This document shows, piece by piece, positions 6,858 through 14,900 of a stretch of 38,456 bases of DNA (the stretch's first letter is position 1; every line of letters starts with the position of its first letter). Both the position numbers and the translations under genes were made by a program. The DNA lies in contig JAUHZF010000040.1 of assembly GCA_030426145.1 (NCBI GenBank), positions 1-38,456 of the forward strand. Reading direction: 5' to 3'. The DNA is from Polyangia bacterium (GTDB taxonomy: Bacteria > Myxococcota_A > Polyangia > Polyangiales > Polyangiaceae). The notes under the pieces are model-generated. The model was not told the origin of the DNA. It was given only the letters and a program-made list of their open reading frames with translations, and did not search any database.

Positions 6858-7637
6858 TCACTGGCAGGTGTAGGCGCCCCCGAGCATGGCCGCGACAGCG
6901 GTGGCCTTGCCGACCTCGACATCGGCTGCGGTCGAGACGATGTGGTTGCAGATGGCCATGTGCTCAGCCGTCGCGGGGCGCCCGATGAGGCAGCTCACCG
7001 CGGGCTCGTTGCACTTGTTTTCTTCGTCGAAGACCTCGACCCCCTGGCCGTTCTCCTGGCACTGCGCGAGGCCAGGCATGGCGGCGATGATCTCGGGGGC
7101 GGCCATCACGAAGATGTCCTGGAGCTTGGTCGCGCCGGAGTTGCTCCAGGTGCGGGCCTCGCCGGTGCGCGACGCGTAGTTGGCCGAGCCGAGGGCCTCT
7201 GTGCCCTTGTCGAGTAGCTCACCCGCCGGGTCGGGATTGCCGGTGGCGTTGAGGTCGACCCCGAAGTTGCTCAGGATGCGACGCAGCGCCGTGACCTGCA
7301 GCTTCTGGCAGGAGTGGAGCCGGGTCCGAATCTCGGGCGGGCCCTCTTCCTGGCGCTGCTTGAGAACCTCGAAGGGGTCCTTGCCACCGTCGGGGGAAAG
7401 GTCGTCCTCGTGGTCGAAGGTGTTGCCGTCACCACCGGAGTAGTCGCCGGTGCCGTCGTTGTTGGTGGCGTCGGGGACGTCGTCCCCGTCGATGTCGTTG
7501 CCACCGATGGTGCCGTCACCGTCGTAGCTCTCGCCGGGCATCGTGAGCCCAGTCGGGAGGTCGCTGTCGCAGGCCACCAAGCCAGCGCTCGCAAGCAGGA
7601 GCGCGGGGGCGGCGAACATGTACATCTTCTTGTTCAT
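6858..7637 (-). CDS. Hypothetical lipoprotein with Asp/Gly/Asn-rich linker
   Basis: The 259-aa product begins MNKKMYMFAAPALLLASAG and reaches a lipobox Cys at LVAC (residue ~23). Residues ~27-78 are an acidic Asp/Gly/Asn/Thr-rich stretch (GDGTIGGNDIDGDDVPD) resembling calcium-binding thrombospondin-type-3 linkers. The rest is helical with paired cysteines (HSCQKLQ, LAQCQEN, NKCNEPAVSC, AICNHI, YTCQ). The family is not recognised. An in-frame ATG at 7661 overlaps the preceding stop, but AGGAGG at 7647-7652 lies 9 bases before the ATG at 7637 and directs the start there. It sits between the heme-binding proteins and the DUF1501-like protein, so an accessory role in the same surface complex is inferred. 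Confidence 0.65.
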   Translation of the reverse strand: MNKKMYMFAAPALLLASAGLVACDSDLPTGLTMPGESYDGDGTIGGNDIDGDDVPDATNNDGTGDYSGGDGNTFDHEDDLSPDGGKDPFEVLKQRQEEGPPEIRTRLHSCQKLQVTALRRILSNFGVDLNATGNPDPAGELLDKGTEALGSANYASRTGEARTWSNSGATKLQDIFVMAAPEIIAAMPGLAQCQENGQGVEVFDEENKCNEPAVSCLIGRPATAEHMAICNHIVSTAADVEVGKATAVAAMLGGAYTCQ

Positions 7638-7646
7638 CGGTTCGTT

Positions 7647-7652
7647 CCTCCT
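7647..7652 (-). promoter_or_regulatory. Strong Shine-Dalgarno AGGAGG deciding the 7637 start
   Basis: A perfect AGGAGG stands 9 bases upstream of the second in-frame ATG and downstream of the first (7661). It favours the shorter protein that begins directly with the lipoprotein signal. Confidence 0.7.
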
Positions 7653-7660
7653 CGCGTCCA

Positions 7661-8863
7661 TCAGAAGCTGACGAAGTCCTCGCTCTTGAGCATGGTCTTC
7701 AGCACCACCTTCATGTCACCCGAGCTCAGCATCTCGGAGACGTAGTCGCCGATGACCTCGTCGGGCACGACCGCGAGGCCGCTGACGATGTCTTCCTTCG
7801 ACATGGCGAAGTTCCAGAGCCGCGCCGTGAGGCAGGCAGCCACCGACTGGTCCTCGGCGAGAGCTTGGCCGAGTTCGGGCAGGGTCTCGACCTCGACGCC
7901 CTGGCGCCATGCGGTCTTCACCCCGTCCTGCAACCAGTGGGAGCGCTCCGTGACGGTCGGGTCGGGCGCGGTGGGGGTCATCACCTGGCTGTCGTTCTGG
8001 AGGTTGCCGTCCTCGTCGAAGTTCGCGAAGAGCGGCGCGAGGCGGTTCATGGTGGTGTGGCAGTTGGCGCAGATGACGCTGCTGGTGTCCTGGAAGTCGA
8101 TGGGCTCGGTAGCGACCGACTCGAAGTCCCAAGGGGAGGTGTACTGGCCGTTGCCCTTCTCGATGGGGGCATCGGAGTACTCAGCCGGGAACTTGCTGCA
8201 GGCGAAGGTCTCCTGGACCCAACGAACCCGGCGGAAAGCCATGTTCGCGTAGAACTGCCGCTGCACGCCCGGGTTGGTCAGCACGCCAGCGTGCGTGTCG
8301 ACGCCGTTGTCGCAGGTGCCGTCCACGAACTGCTCGTTGTCGCCGTCGTAGGTGGGGCAGGTGTTCTCGGTCGCGGTGAAGAGCTCCGTGTATGGACGGC
8401 CTTCGGCCACGATACGAGCGGCGAAGACCGGCGCCGTGTCGAGCATGCCCCCGCCCATGCGGAAGGTGTCTCGCCAGAAGCGAATCATCCGACGCTGGAA
8501 GCGGGGCGAGTCGATGAGCTCGTCGATGAGCGCCGAGTAAGCCTCCTTCTTGTCGTCCGCGTTTTCGATGGCACGGATCTGCTCGAGGGTCGGGGCCGCG
8601 TCGGTCAGCTTGACGGAGGCGAGCCGAAAGGCCTCGCCGTAGTCGATCACACGCTCGTCGAGGATCGTGGGCTCGGTCGAGCCCGGGTCCGTCCCGTTGG
8701 GATCGTTCCCATTGCCATTCGGGTCGTTGGGGTCGACGTCCGTTTGGCCGTCGGACTTCCCGTCCCCGAGGTCCCCAGTGCATGCCACCGCCGAGGTCGC
8801 CATCGCGAATGCGATGCCTCCCAGGCCGATGACCGCGCGCATCTTCTTGACCGTCGTCTTCAT
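7661..8863 (-). CDS. DUF1549/DUF1585-like lipoprotein with one CXXCH heme motif
   Basis: The 400-aa product has a lipoprotein-type N-terminus (IAFAMATSAVAC). A DUF1549-like block follows: RLASVKLTDAAPTLEQI, then ALIDELIDSPRFQRRMIRFWRDTFR. A c-type heme site CANCH lies at about residue 263 in SVICANCHTTMNRLAPLF, typical of PSD-domain proteins. The C-terminal VSEMLSSGDMKVVLKTMLKS resembles DUF1585. Such proteins are abundant in Planctomycetota and Myxococcota and are thought to work at the cell surface; their chemistry is not established. The ATG at 8863 overlaps the upstream stop (TGATG), indicating translational coupling. It is shorter than the canonical multi-domain DUF1592/1588 proteins. 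Confidence 0.7.
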   Translation of the reverse strand: MKTTVKKMRAVIGLGGIAFAMATSAVACTGDLGDGKSDGQTDVDPNDPNGNGNDPNGTDPGSTEPTILDERVIDYGEAFRLASVKLTDAAPTLEQIRAIENADDKKEAYSALIDELIDSPRFQRRMIRFWRDTFRMGGGMLDTAPVFAARIVAEGRPYTELFTATENTCPTYDGDNEQFVDGTCDNGVDTHAGVLTNPGVQRQFYANMAFRRVRWVQETFACSKFPAEYSDAPIEKGNGQYTSPWDFESVATEPIDFQDTSSVICANCHTTMNRLAPLFANFDEDGNLQNDSQVMTPTAPDPTVTERSHWLQDGVKTAWRQGVEVETLPELGQALAEDQSVAACLTARLWNFAMSKEDIVSGLAVVPDEVIGDYVSEMLSSGDMKVVLKTMLKSEDFVSF

Positions 8864-10077
8864 CAGTTGTTGCTCTCTGCGTTAATCCAGGTGGTGACCG
8901 CCTGTCGGAAGTTGTCGAACGCGCCCTGATTGCCTCCGAAGTCGAAGGGGTGCCCCGCGTTGCCAGAGGGATCCGTGTTCAAGAAGATCTGGCTCTGGTT
9001 GGGGTTGTTCAGGTTCACGCGATTGAGAATCTGGCCGCACGCCGCCGACGGGTCGTTGTTGAGGTCCGACATGTCGACGGCGTTGGTGGCCGTACCGTTG
9101 TTGCCGCCGTGGCAGTTGGCACAGCTCTGCTGCAGGGCCGGTGCGGCGTTGTTCTCGAACGAGGTGACGGCCGAGCAGGGCCCGCCCGCGTTGCCGCCAC
9201 CGGCGCCGCCCGTACCGCCGAGCGGGTCGATCACCGAGACCGACTCGAAGGCGATGGAGAGCTTTCCACCGGTCTCCCAGTTGGTGAGGATGACCGAGCC
9301 CGGTCCGAGGGGCTCGGCGGTTCCGGGCTCGACCTCTTGGCTCACGTTCGAGAAGGAATCGACCGGGTCGGGAATGCCGTCGACGCTCGCCGCGGGGTAG
9401 ACGGTGAAGAGGGGGTGCTCGAAGGAGATGCCCTTCGTCGCCGTGGTGTGCACCTCGATGTTGTCGAGGCTCAGGGAGTTGTCGGTGAGGGCCGTCGCCT
9501 GGAAGGTGACGGCCATGCCCGCGAACTCGGGGCCGAGCTCGCCCAGGTAAACGGCGTTGAAACCGGGCACGATGGGCTTGAAGGGCTCGATGGTCGGGAC
9601 GTCGTTCGGCGTCTCGGCGACTGACTTGGCCTCCTCGTTGAGCCACGCGAGGATGCGGGTCTCGAGGGGCTTGCTGGTCGGCCCAGCCGTGTGCGCCCCG
9701 GAACCGGGCCAGGTGATGAGCACGCTCTTGGTGTCGGGGTTGCGAACCACGACATCGGGCCACGAGGTGATCGACTCGTAGACCTCGTCGAGGGTCGACG
9801 CTTCGGGACCGAGGAACGGGGTGTTGGAGCTTCCGCCCTGCTTGTGGCAACCGCCGCAGGACTGCTCGAGGTCCTCGAAGAGGTCGTCGAAGAGGAGCTT
9901 GCCGGCGTTGACCCCGGTGCCGCCGCCGCCACCGCTGCCGACGGTGGTCGCCTTGGGCGGCACGAAAGGCTCGGGGTCGCCGGCGCAGCCGGTCATCGAC
10001 GTAGCGCTGGCCATCACCGCGAATGCGGTGACGCCGAATCCGAAAAGCGCAAAGTGACGTCCCAACATGCCAGCCAT
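8863..10077 (-). CDS. Envelope lipoprotein with two CXXCH (c-type heme) motifs
   Basis: The 404-aa product has a hydrophobic N-terminus ending in SMTGCAGD, a lipobox. CGGCH lies at ~73 (EQSCGGCHKQGG) and CANCH at ~317 (QQSCANCHGGNNG). The region between them (~140-290) is beta-rich and resembles the copper type II/ascorbate-oxygenase-like fold only vaguely; I cannot name it. The C-terminus ends TTWINAESNN, typical of the helix after a Planctomycete-type cytochrome. The longer frame starts at 10152, but a sigma-54 promoter overlaps that codon. The start is therefore placed at 10077 (MAGMLGRHF), with 10068 as alternative. It is the first gene of the cassette and probably passes electrons within it. 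Confidence 0.7.
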   Translation of the reverse strand: MAGMLGRHFALFGFGVTAFAVMASATSMTGCAGDPEPFVPPKATTVGSGGGGGTGVNAGKLLFDDLFEDLEQSCGGCHKQGGSSNTPFLGPEASTLDEVYESITSWPDVVVRNPDTKSVLITWPGSGAHTAGPTSKPLETRILAWLNEEAKSVAETPNDVPTIEPFKPIVPGFNAVYLGELGPEFAGMAVTFQATALTDNSLSLDNIEVHTTATKGISFEHPLFTVYPAASVDGIPDPVDSFSNVSQEVEPGTAEPLGPGSVILTNWETGGKLSIAFESVSVIDPLGGTGGAGGGNAGGPCSAVTSFENNAAPALQQSCANCHGGNNGTATNAVDMSDLNNDPSAACGQILNRVNLNNPNQSQIFLNTDPSGNAGHPFDFGGNQGAFDNFRQAVTTWINAESNN

Positions 10078-10142
10078 CGTAGGTGAACCCAACTCGGTGT
10101 GGGGATGCTTTGCAGCGAGCCCCTGTACCGTAGCGTCAAGTA

Positions 10143-10159
10143 AAGCAGGCATCGTGCCA
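10143..10159 (-). promoter_or_regulatory. Sigma-54 (RpoN) promoter candidate
   Basis: The minus strand reads TGGCACGATGCCTGCTT. The -24 element TGGCACG is perfect, the spacing from GG to GC is exactly 12 and the -12 element CTGCT differs from TTGCW at one base. Transcription would begin near 10133, ~55 bases before the ATG at 10077. Confidence 0.75.
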
Positions 10160-10334
10160 GCCTCATGACCCCATTGGGTGTCATCCCATGTCGCATCTCA
10201 CGATCGCCCAATGTCTTGAGATCTTTCCGGCGGGTCGCACAAGCTGTGCTGATTCATCCTACACTCACCCCGAACATCGAAGATCTACCTGGATCACCAA
10301 AAACCCAGTCACGTGTATGAAAAAATCTCAAACC

Positions 10335-10348
10335 AATGAGATCATTGA
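10335..10348. promoter_or_regulatory. Inverted repeat, candidate enhancer-binding-protein site
   Basis: CAATGA-GA-TCATTG is a perfect 6+2+6 dyad. The overlapping ATCTCA-N6-TGAGAT (10326-10343) is a second dyad. They stand ~180-200 bp upstream of the sigma-54 promoter, the usual distance for an upstream activating sequence. Confidence 0.4.
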
Positions 10349-10417
10349 ATGTGCGCCTATGTCGGACAATTCTCGCAGTGTGGTGGCCAGGGTGCCGTGC
10401 GGCGAATCACCTCGTGC

Positions 10418-10423
10418 TAGGCT
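10418..10423 (+). promoter_or_regulatory. -10-like hexamer TAGGCT, leaderless-type
   Basis: TAGGCT ends 6 bases before the GTG start at 10430. No convincing -35 box is visible. Confidence 0.35.
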
Positions 10424-10429
10424 CAGCGC

Positions 10430-10708
10430 GTGAAGGACGAAGGGGCCCCAGAGGTGATCTCGGAGGAAGAAGCGGAGAAGCGCGCCGAGCGCGGCCCCGA
10501 TCCTTCCATCGGGATCGGGTTCTTCGTGGTCGGGCTCCTCATCATGGCCGTCGGCGGTGCCACGACCCACCACTACGTCTTCAACGCGGGTGAGGGCTTG
10601 GTTCTGCTCGGCGCCGTCATCTTCCTCATCAGCGTTGCCGTCACCCACTACCGCATCCAACCCTGGAACCTCCGCGAGCTGTCGCGGCGGGTCATCGGGC
10701 GCGAGTAG
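10430..10708 (+). CDS. Small two-helix membrane protein, hypothetical
   Basis: The 92-aa product starts at GTG. It has an acidic N-terminus (VISEEEAEKRAERGPDPS) and two membrane segments, ~27-45 (IGIGFFVVGLLIMAVGG) and ~55-74 (GLVLLGAVIFLISVAVTHY), then a basic C-terminal tail (NLRELSRRVIGRE). The charge distribution suggests both termini are cytoplasmic. No family is recognised. A TAGGCT hexamer 6 bases upstream supports the GTG start. It is divergent from the heme-protein cassette, so the AT-rich region between them may serve both. Confidence 0.6.
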   Translation: MKDEGAPEVISEEEAEKRAERGPDPSIGIGFFVVGLLIMAVGGATTHHYVFNAGEGLVLLGAVIFLISVAVTHYRIQPWNLRELSRRVIGRE

Positions 10709-10816
10709 GTCGCGCGCCGCGGTTCGGGAGCCGCCGAAAGGATGCCCGCAGCCGTCGACGAGGGCGCGGGGTAGCTTTGGTGACACGGTCGGCTGTGCTA
10801 TGCGCTCGACCGCGTC

Positions 10817-11425
10817 ATGAACAACGTCGGCCCCATCGTCTTCGTCGGTTGCATCGCGACCATGGTCGGCTGGCTCGCCATCCAGCAGCACGACGAGCCC
10901 GAGGTGCGCGCCACCGTCTCCGGAGAGCCGGCCGCGACCGCCGAAGTCGAGCCTCCCGCGCCACCGCTCCTCGACCCCGATGGCCTCGAGCCCCCGGGTG
11001 GTACCGGCGGGGCAGCAGCGGTGCTCGACGACGAGCCCCTCGAGGACGAAGAGCCCACGAACCCGACCGCCGGCACCAAGCTCCCCGACGGGAGCGCTCC
11101 CCCCAAGCTCGATGGCGAGGGGCCGAAGAGCGTGCAGTTCGGTGTGATCTTGGTTCAGTACAAGGGAGCGCAAGGCGCGAAGACCTCAGCGCGATCCCGA
11201 GAGGATGCCGAGAGCCTCGCCCAGGAGATCGCGACCCTCGCCAAGGACGACTTCGCCGCCGCCGTCAAGAAGGGTGACAAGGGCTCCACCGCCAATGCAG
11301 GTCGGATGTACCGCGGGATCATGGAGCCCGCCCCCGAGTTCGTCTTGTTCGGACTCGGTGAAGGAGAGGTAGGAAAGCCGGTGGATACCCCCCGCGGCTA
11401 CCTCGTGATGAAGCGCCTCAAGTAA
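10817..11425 (+). CDS. Membrane-anchored parvulin-like (PpiC family) protein lacking catalytic histidines
   Basis: The 202-aa product has an N-terminal membrane anchor (~5-22, VGPIVFVGCIATMVGWLA), a Pro/Glu/Asp-rich linker (~25-105) and a C-terminal parvulin-like domain (~107-202). The domain shows VILVQYKGA, SREDAESLAQEI, DFAAAVKKG, AGRMYRG, FGLGEGEVGKPVDT and RGYLVMKR, in the order of PpiC rotamases. In active parvulins the first strand reads xHILV and the last GYHII. Here both histidines are replaced (VILV and GYLV). It may be a binding or scaffold protein rather than an isomerase. It probably faces the periplasm. The neighbouring small genes give no clear pathway. Confidence 0.7.
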   Translation: MNNVGPIVFVGCIATMVGWLAIQQHDEPEVRATVSGEPAATAEVEPPAPPLLDPDGLEPPGGTGGAAAVLDDEPLEDEEPTNPTAGTKLPDGSAPPKLDGEGPKSVQFGVILVQYKGAQGAKTSARSREDAESLAQEIATLAKDDFAAAVKKGDKGSTANAGRMYRGIMEPAPEFVLFGLGEGEVGKPVDTPRGYLVMKRLK

Positions 11426-11464
11426 CGCGAGGCGACAACCCCAACGAAGAGAGCGAGACCAGAC

Positions 11465-11755
11465 ATGGCATCGATCGACATCAAGCGTAACCACAGCCTC
11501 GGCAAGGACACCGCCAAAGAGAAGGCCGAAGAGCTGGCGAAGGACATGCAGAGCAAGCTCGGGATCGACTGGCGTTGGGACGGCGACGACATCCGCTTCA
11601 AGGCCGACAGCGGCACCGCCAAAGGCGTGACCGGGACCGTGAGCGTCAGCGACACCGACGTCCGCGTGGCCATCGACCTGCCCTTCCTGCTCAAGGCGAT
11701 GAAGGGCACGATTTCGAGCCGCGTCGAGGACAAGCTCGGTCAGCTCGTCGGCTGA
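11465..11755 (+). CDS. Polyhydroxyalkanoic acid system family protein (PHA granule region type)
   Basis: The 96-aa product matches the small PHA-system family: MASIDIKRNHSLG, KEKAEELAKDMQSKLGIDWRW, DDIRFKADSGTAKGVTGTV and VRVAIDLPFLLKAMKGTI with a C-terminal VEDKLGQLVG. In this family the helix-strand arrangement resembles a Bet v1 or phasin-like small domain. It is named for association with PHA synthesis genes, but no phaC or phaB is nearby, so a role in PHA granules is not shown here. The ATG at 11465 is preceded by a purine-rich GAAGAGAGCGAG. A strong hairpin follows the stop. Confidence 0.75.
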   Translation: MASIDIKRNHSLGKDTAKEKAEELAKDMQSKLGIDWRWDGDDIRFKADSGTAKGVTGTVSVSDTDVRVAIDLPFLLKAMKGTISSRVEDKLGQLVG

Positions 11756-11775
11756 CCCAAGCGTCCGCACAAAAC

Positions 11776-11800
11776 CTCCCCGCACCGAAGGTGTGGGGAG
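11776..11800 (+). terminator. Strong hairpin after the PHA-family gene
   Basis: CTCCCCGCACC and GGTGTGGGGAG pair over 11 bp (one G-T) around GAA. No T-run follows on the plus strand. On the minus strand the loop is a TTCG tetraloop followed by GGTTTTG. It could terminate or block transcripts in either direction. Confidence 0.45.
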
Positions 11801-11871
11801 AAGTCCGACCGACCTGCGACGGTCCGCGCCATTCGCGCGAAAATACGTAGAGTCCACCGGGGTGCTTGGCT

Positions 11872-11885
11872 AAGGTCGGGACCTT
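11872..11885. promoter_or_regulatory. Inverted repeat upstream of the giant TPR operon
   Basis: AAGGTC-GG-GACCTT is a perfect dyad 52 bases before the ATG at 11938. It includes the -10-like TAAGGT (11871-11876), so a bound protein would block initiation there. No -35 box is clear. Confidence 0.3.
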
Positions 11886-11937
11886 CCGCTGACGTGTTTT
11901 GCGTCGGCGCACCGACCCTTCGGCCGGCACCTGACGG

Positions 11938-14900
11938 ATGACGCTGCACAGCTCTGGCGAACCCCTCGATTCAGTCCTCGCTCAGCTCCGCGCAGAAGAG
12001 CCGTTGGAGCAAGAGCCCAGCCAAGTCGCCGTCCTTCGGCACGAGGCGGCTTGGCTCGAGGAGCAACGTGGCGACGCATCGGCAGCCAATCGCGACTACC
12101 TCGCGGCCGTCGACGGTGATGCCGACTTTCGTGAGCCGCTCGAAGCGCTGATCCGCATCTTCGGGCAACGGCGCGACCCGGCAGCTGGGCGCTTGCTCGA
12201 GACGCTGGTCGACCTCGGCCACAGTCCCGAAGCCACGTCCCGCGCCCTTTGGGAGCTCGCGGTCTTCAGGCTCACCATCGATGAAGACGCCGAGCAGGCG
12301 CGGACCCTGCTGGAGCAGGCCGTCGATCAGAACCCAAAGGACGCAGCATCGTGGCTCGAGCTCGAGCTCTTGGCCGCCGTCGACGCGGACGAAGAGGTTC
12401 AGACCCGAGCCCTCGATGCGCGCAGCCAGCTCGTCCAGGATCCGACCTGGCAGGGCGTGCTCCTGATCGAGCTCGCAGAGCTCGTCGCCAAACAGGGAGA
12501 CTTCGGGCGAGCCGCCAACCTGCTCGACACCGTCGTCGCCCTCGAGGGAAGCGCCCGCTACCTGTCGCGCCTCGCGCTCGAGCGCGTAGCCCGACTCGCC
12601 GAAGACCCCGAGCTGCAAGCCCACGCGCTAGAAGGCCAGGCCGAGCTCATCGCGCAGTCGCTCGAGGACGCGACCCTCGCCGACCGCAACGGCGTGCCGC
12701 GAACCATGTGCACCCCCGCCCGCGCGGCAGAGGCCTGGCTGCGCGCCGGAGAGCTGCGACGCCGCAGCGGCGACGCCTGGGGCGCCGTGGCAGCCTTGAC
12801 GGCCGCGTCGGAGCGACTCGAGGACAACGCGGTCATCGCGCGGCTCAGCATGGCCGCTGCCGATGCAGCCGGCGACGCCAAGGCGGCCGTCAAGATCGCC
12901 CAAGAGCAGCTCGAAGCCGGCGTCTCCGGTCCGGCCGCCTCTGCGATGTGGGTACGCGTGGGGCAGGCGGCCGAAGAGGAAGGTGACTTCGAGCGCGCGC
13001 TCGAGGCCCTCGGCCAGGCGCTCGCGCAAGACCCGAACGGCATCCTCGCGCTCACCCTCCGAACCGACATTCTCGCTGGTGGCGACGACGCGGCCGAGCT
13101 CGCGCGGGCCCTCGAGGCCGAGGCCAAGAGCCTCACCGCGCCCGCCGACCAAGCACGCGCCTGGCTCTCGGTCGCCTACGTCTGGTCCGTGCGCGCGGCG
13201 GAGGTCGACCTCGGTCGTCAGGCGCTCGCCAAGGCGGTAGAACTCGGCGTCGACGAGACCACCTCGCTCGAGCTGAGCCGAAGCTTCGCCGTGCTCGCCG
13301 AGGAGGACACCTGGTACGAACAAGCCACTGCGGCGCTGTTCGAGCGGGTCGAAGACCCAGAGCGCAAGGCGACTCTCGCTTGGGAGCTCGGTCGACTGCG
13401 CTGGCGCCGAGGCGACGTGGCCGGCGCGAGCGAGGCCTTCGGCGCCCTCGCCGCCGACGAGGAGCCGCCCCGACGCTGGCTCGGACGGGCCCTGCAGGCC
13501 TACGCGATTCAAGGCGAAGAGGCGCGCGACCCGGCACGACTTCGAGGACTCGCCGAGGTCGACGAGGATCCCTACCTCGCGCGTGGCCTCATGTTGATGG
13601 CGGCCCTGCTCGCCTACCGCAAGGGAGAGCCGGAGCAGGCCCTCACCCTCCTGCGCGCGGAGCACGAGAAGGACCCGAGCGACCTCGTGGTGGCGGCCTT
13701 CCTCTCGGACATCGCACGCGAATCGGACGCGAAGGCCGAAGCCGCAGCCGCGCTGCGCGCGGCCGCAGCCGTCGCTCCAGACCCCACCATCGGGGGCGCC
13801 CTCAACATCGAAGCCGGCCTCATCGAATGGCACGCCGGCAACAAGGCGGCTGCCGTGGAGGCCTTCGAGTCGGCGCTGCAGCAGACCCCCGAGGCGGCGC
13901 AGCGACTGCTCCCCTGGGCCCTTCGTGCGTCGGCGCCCAACGACCTCGATGCACGCCTCCGCGCGGTCGACACCGCTGAGGAACAAGACGGCGATGAGGT
14001 CGCGGCTGCGCTCGAGCGGTTTGGTATCGGGCTGGCCGCGCGCGACGGACAAGCAGACCCGATCGGCGCCCTCGACCGCCTCGACGAGCTGTCGCCCGGC
14101 GGCGACGTGGCGATGGCGGCCGTGCTCGCGCGCCTCATCACGGGTGCGGAGGCCGATCGCGCGCTCGAACAGCTGGCCGACCTCGACGGCGCGGCCCCCG
14201 CCATCGCGCGAGCAGAGCAGTTCCGGCTCGCACGCTTCGTCCATCGCGACGCGGTGGGCAGCGTCGAAGCCGCGCGACAGTGGCACGAGGTGGCTCCGAA
14301 CCTCACGAGCGCGCTCGAATGGCTCGCGGCCGCCTTCGCCGCCGACGACCGAGACGGGGAGATCGCGGCGCGCGACGCGATCGCGGCTCAGATGAGCGGT
14401 CCCGATGCCGTCGCCGCCGCGAGCTCCGCCGCCGTCGTGCGCATGCTCCACAACCCCAGTCGCACCCAGCCTCTCATCGACGTCGAGGCAGACACTGCGC
14501 GGCTCCTCAATCTAGAGCTGACCTTGCCCGGTGGGGAGCCGAGTCGCCGCGCCCGAGCGCTGCGCGGGCTCGGTAACACCCTCGGTGACGAAGCCGCCCA
14601 AGACGCCACCCGCATGGCCGCGTGGAACGACCTCGCCGCAGCCGCCTACGGCAACGCGCAGAAGGCCTTCCGTGCATTGGTCGAGGCCGACCCCGACGAC
14701 ATGGCGAGCTGGGATGGGCTCCGCGCTTCGTCTCAGGCCATCGGCGACCACACCACCCGCGGCGTCGCCCTCGCGCGCCTCGGCAACCTCTGCAAAGACG
14801 ACCTTCGCGCGGCGGCCCTGTGGGAGGAGGCGGGCTTGGTGTTGCTCGAACACACCGAGGCCCACGCCGACGCAGAGATCGCCTTCCGGCGCGCGCTCGA

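Larger units (their letters stand above)
10160..10429. other. AT-richer intergenic regulatory region
   Basis: With the promoter and leader on either side, this is the only gene-free stretch above 300 bases (10078-10429). It is visibly richer in A/T than the surrounding genes and contains AAAAAATCTCAAACC and several GATC or TGAGATC words. It lies upstream of a sigma-54 promoter, where enhancer-binding proteins act. No ORF of significance is seen. Confidence 0.6.

Noticed and set aside
11776..11800. Treating the hairpin as a firm Rho-independent terminator
   Set aside because: No T-run follows on the plus strand and no minus-strand gene ends there, so it is kept as a low-confidence terminator only.
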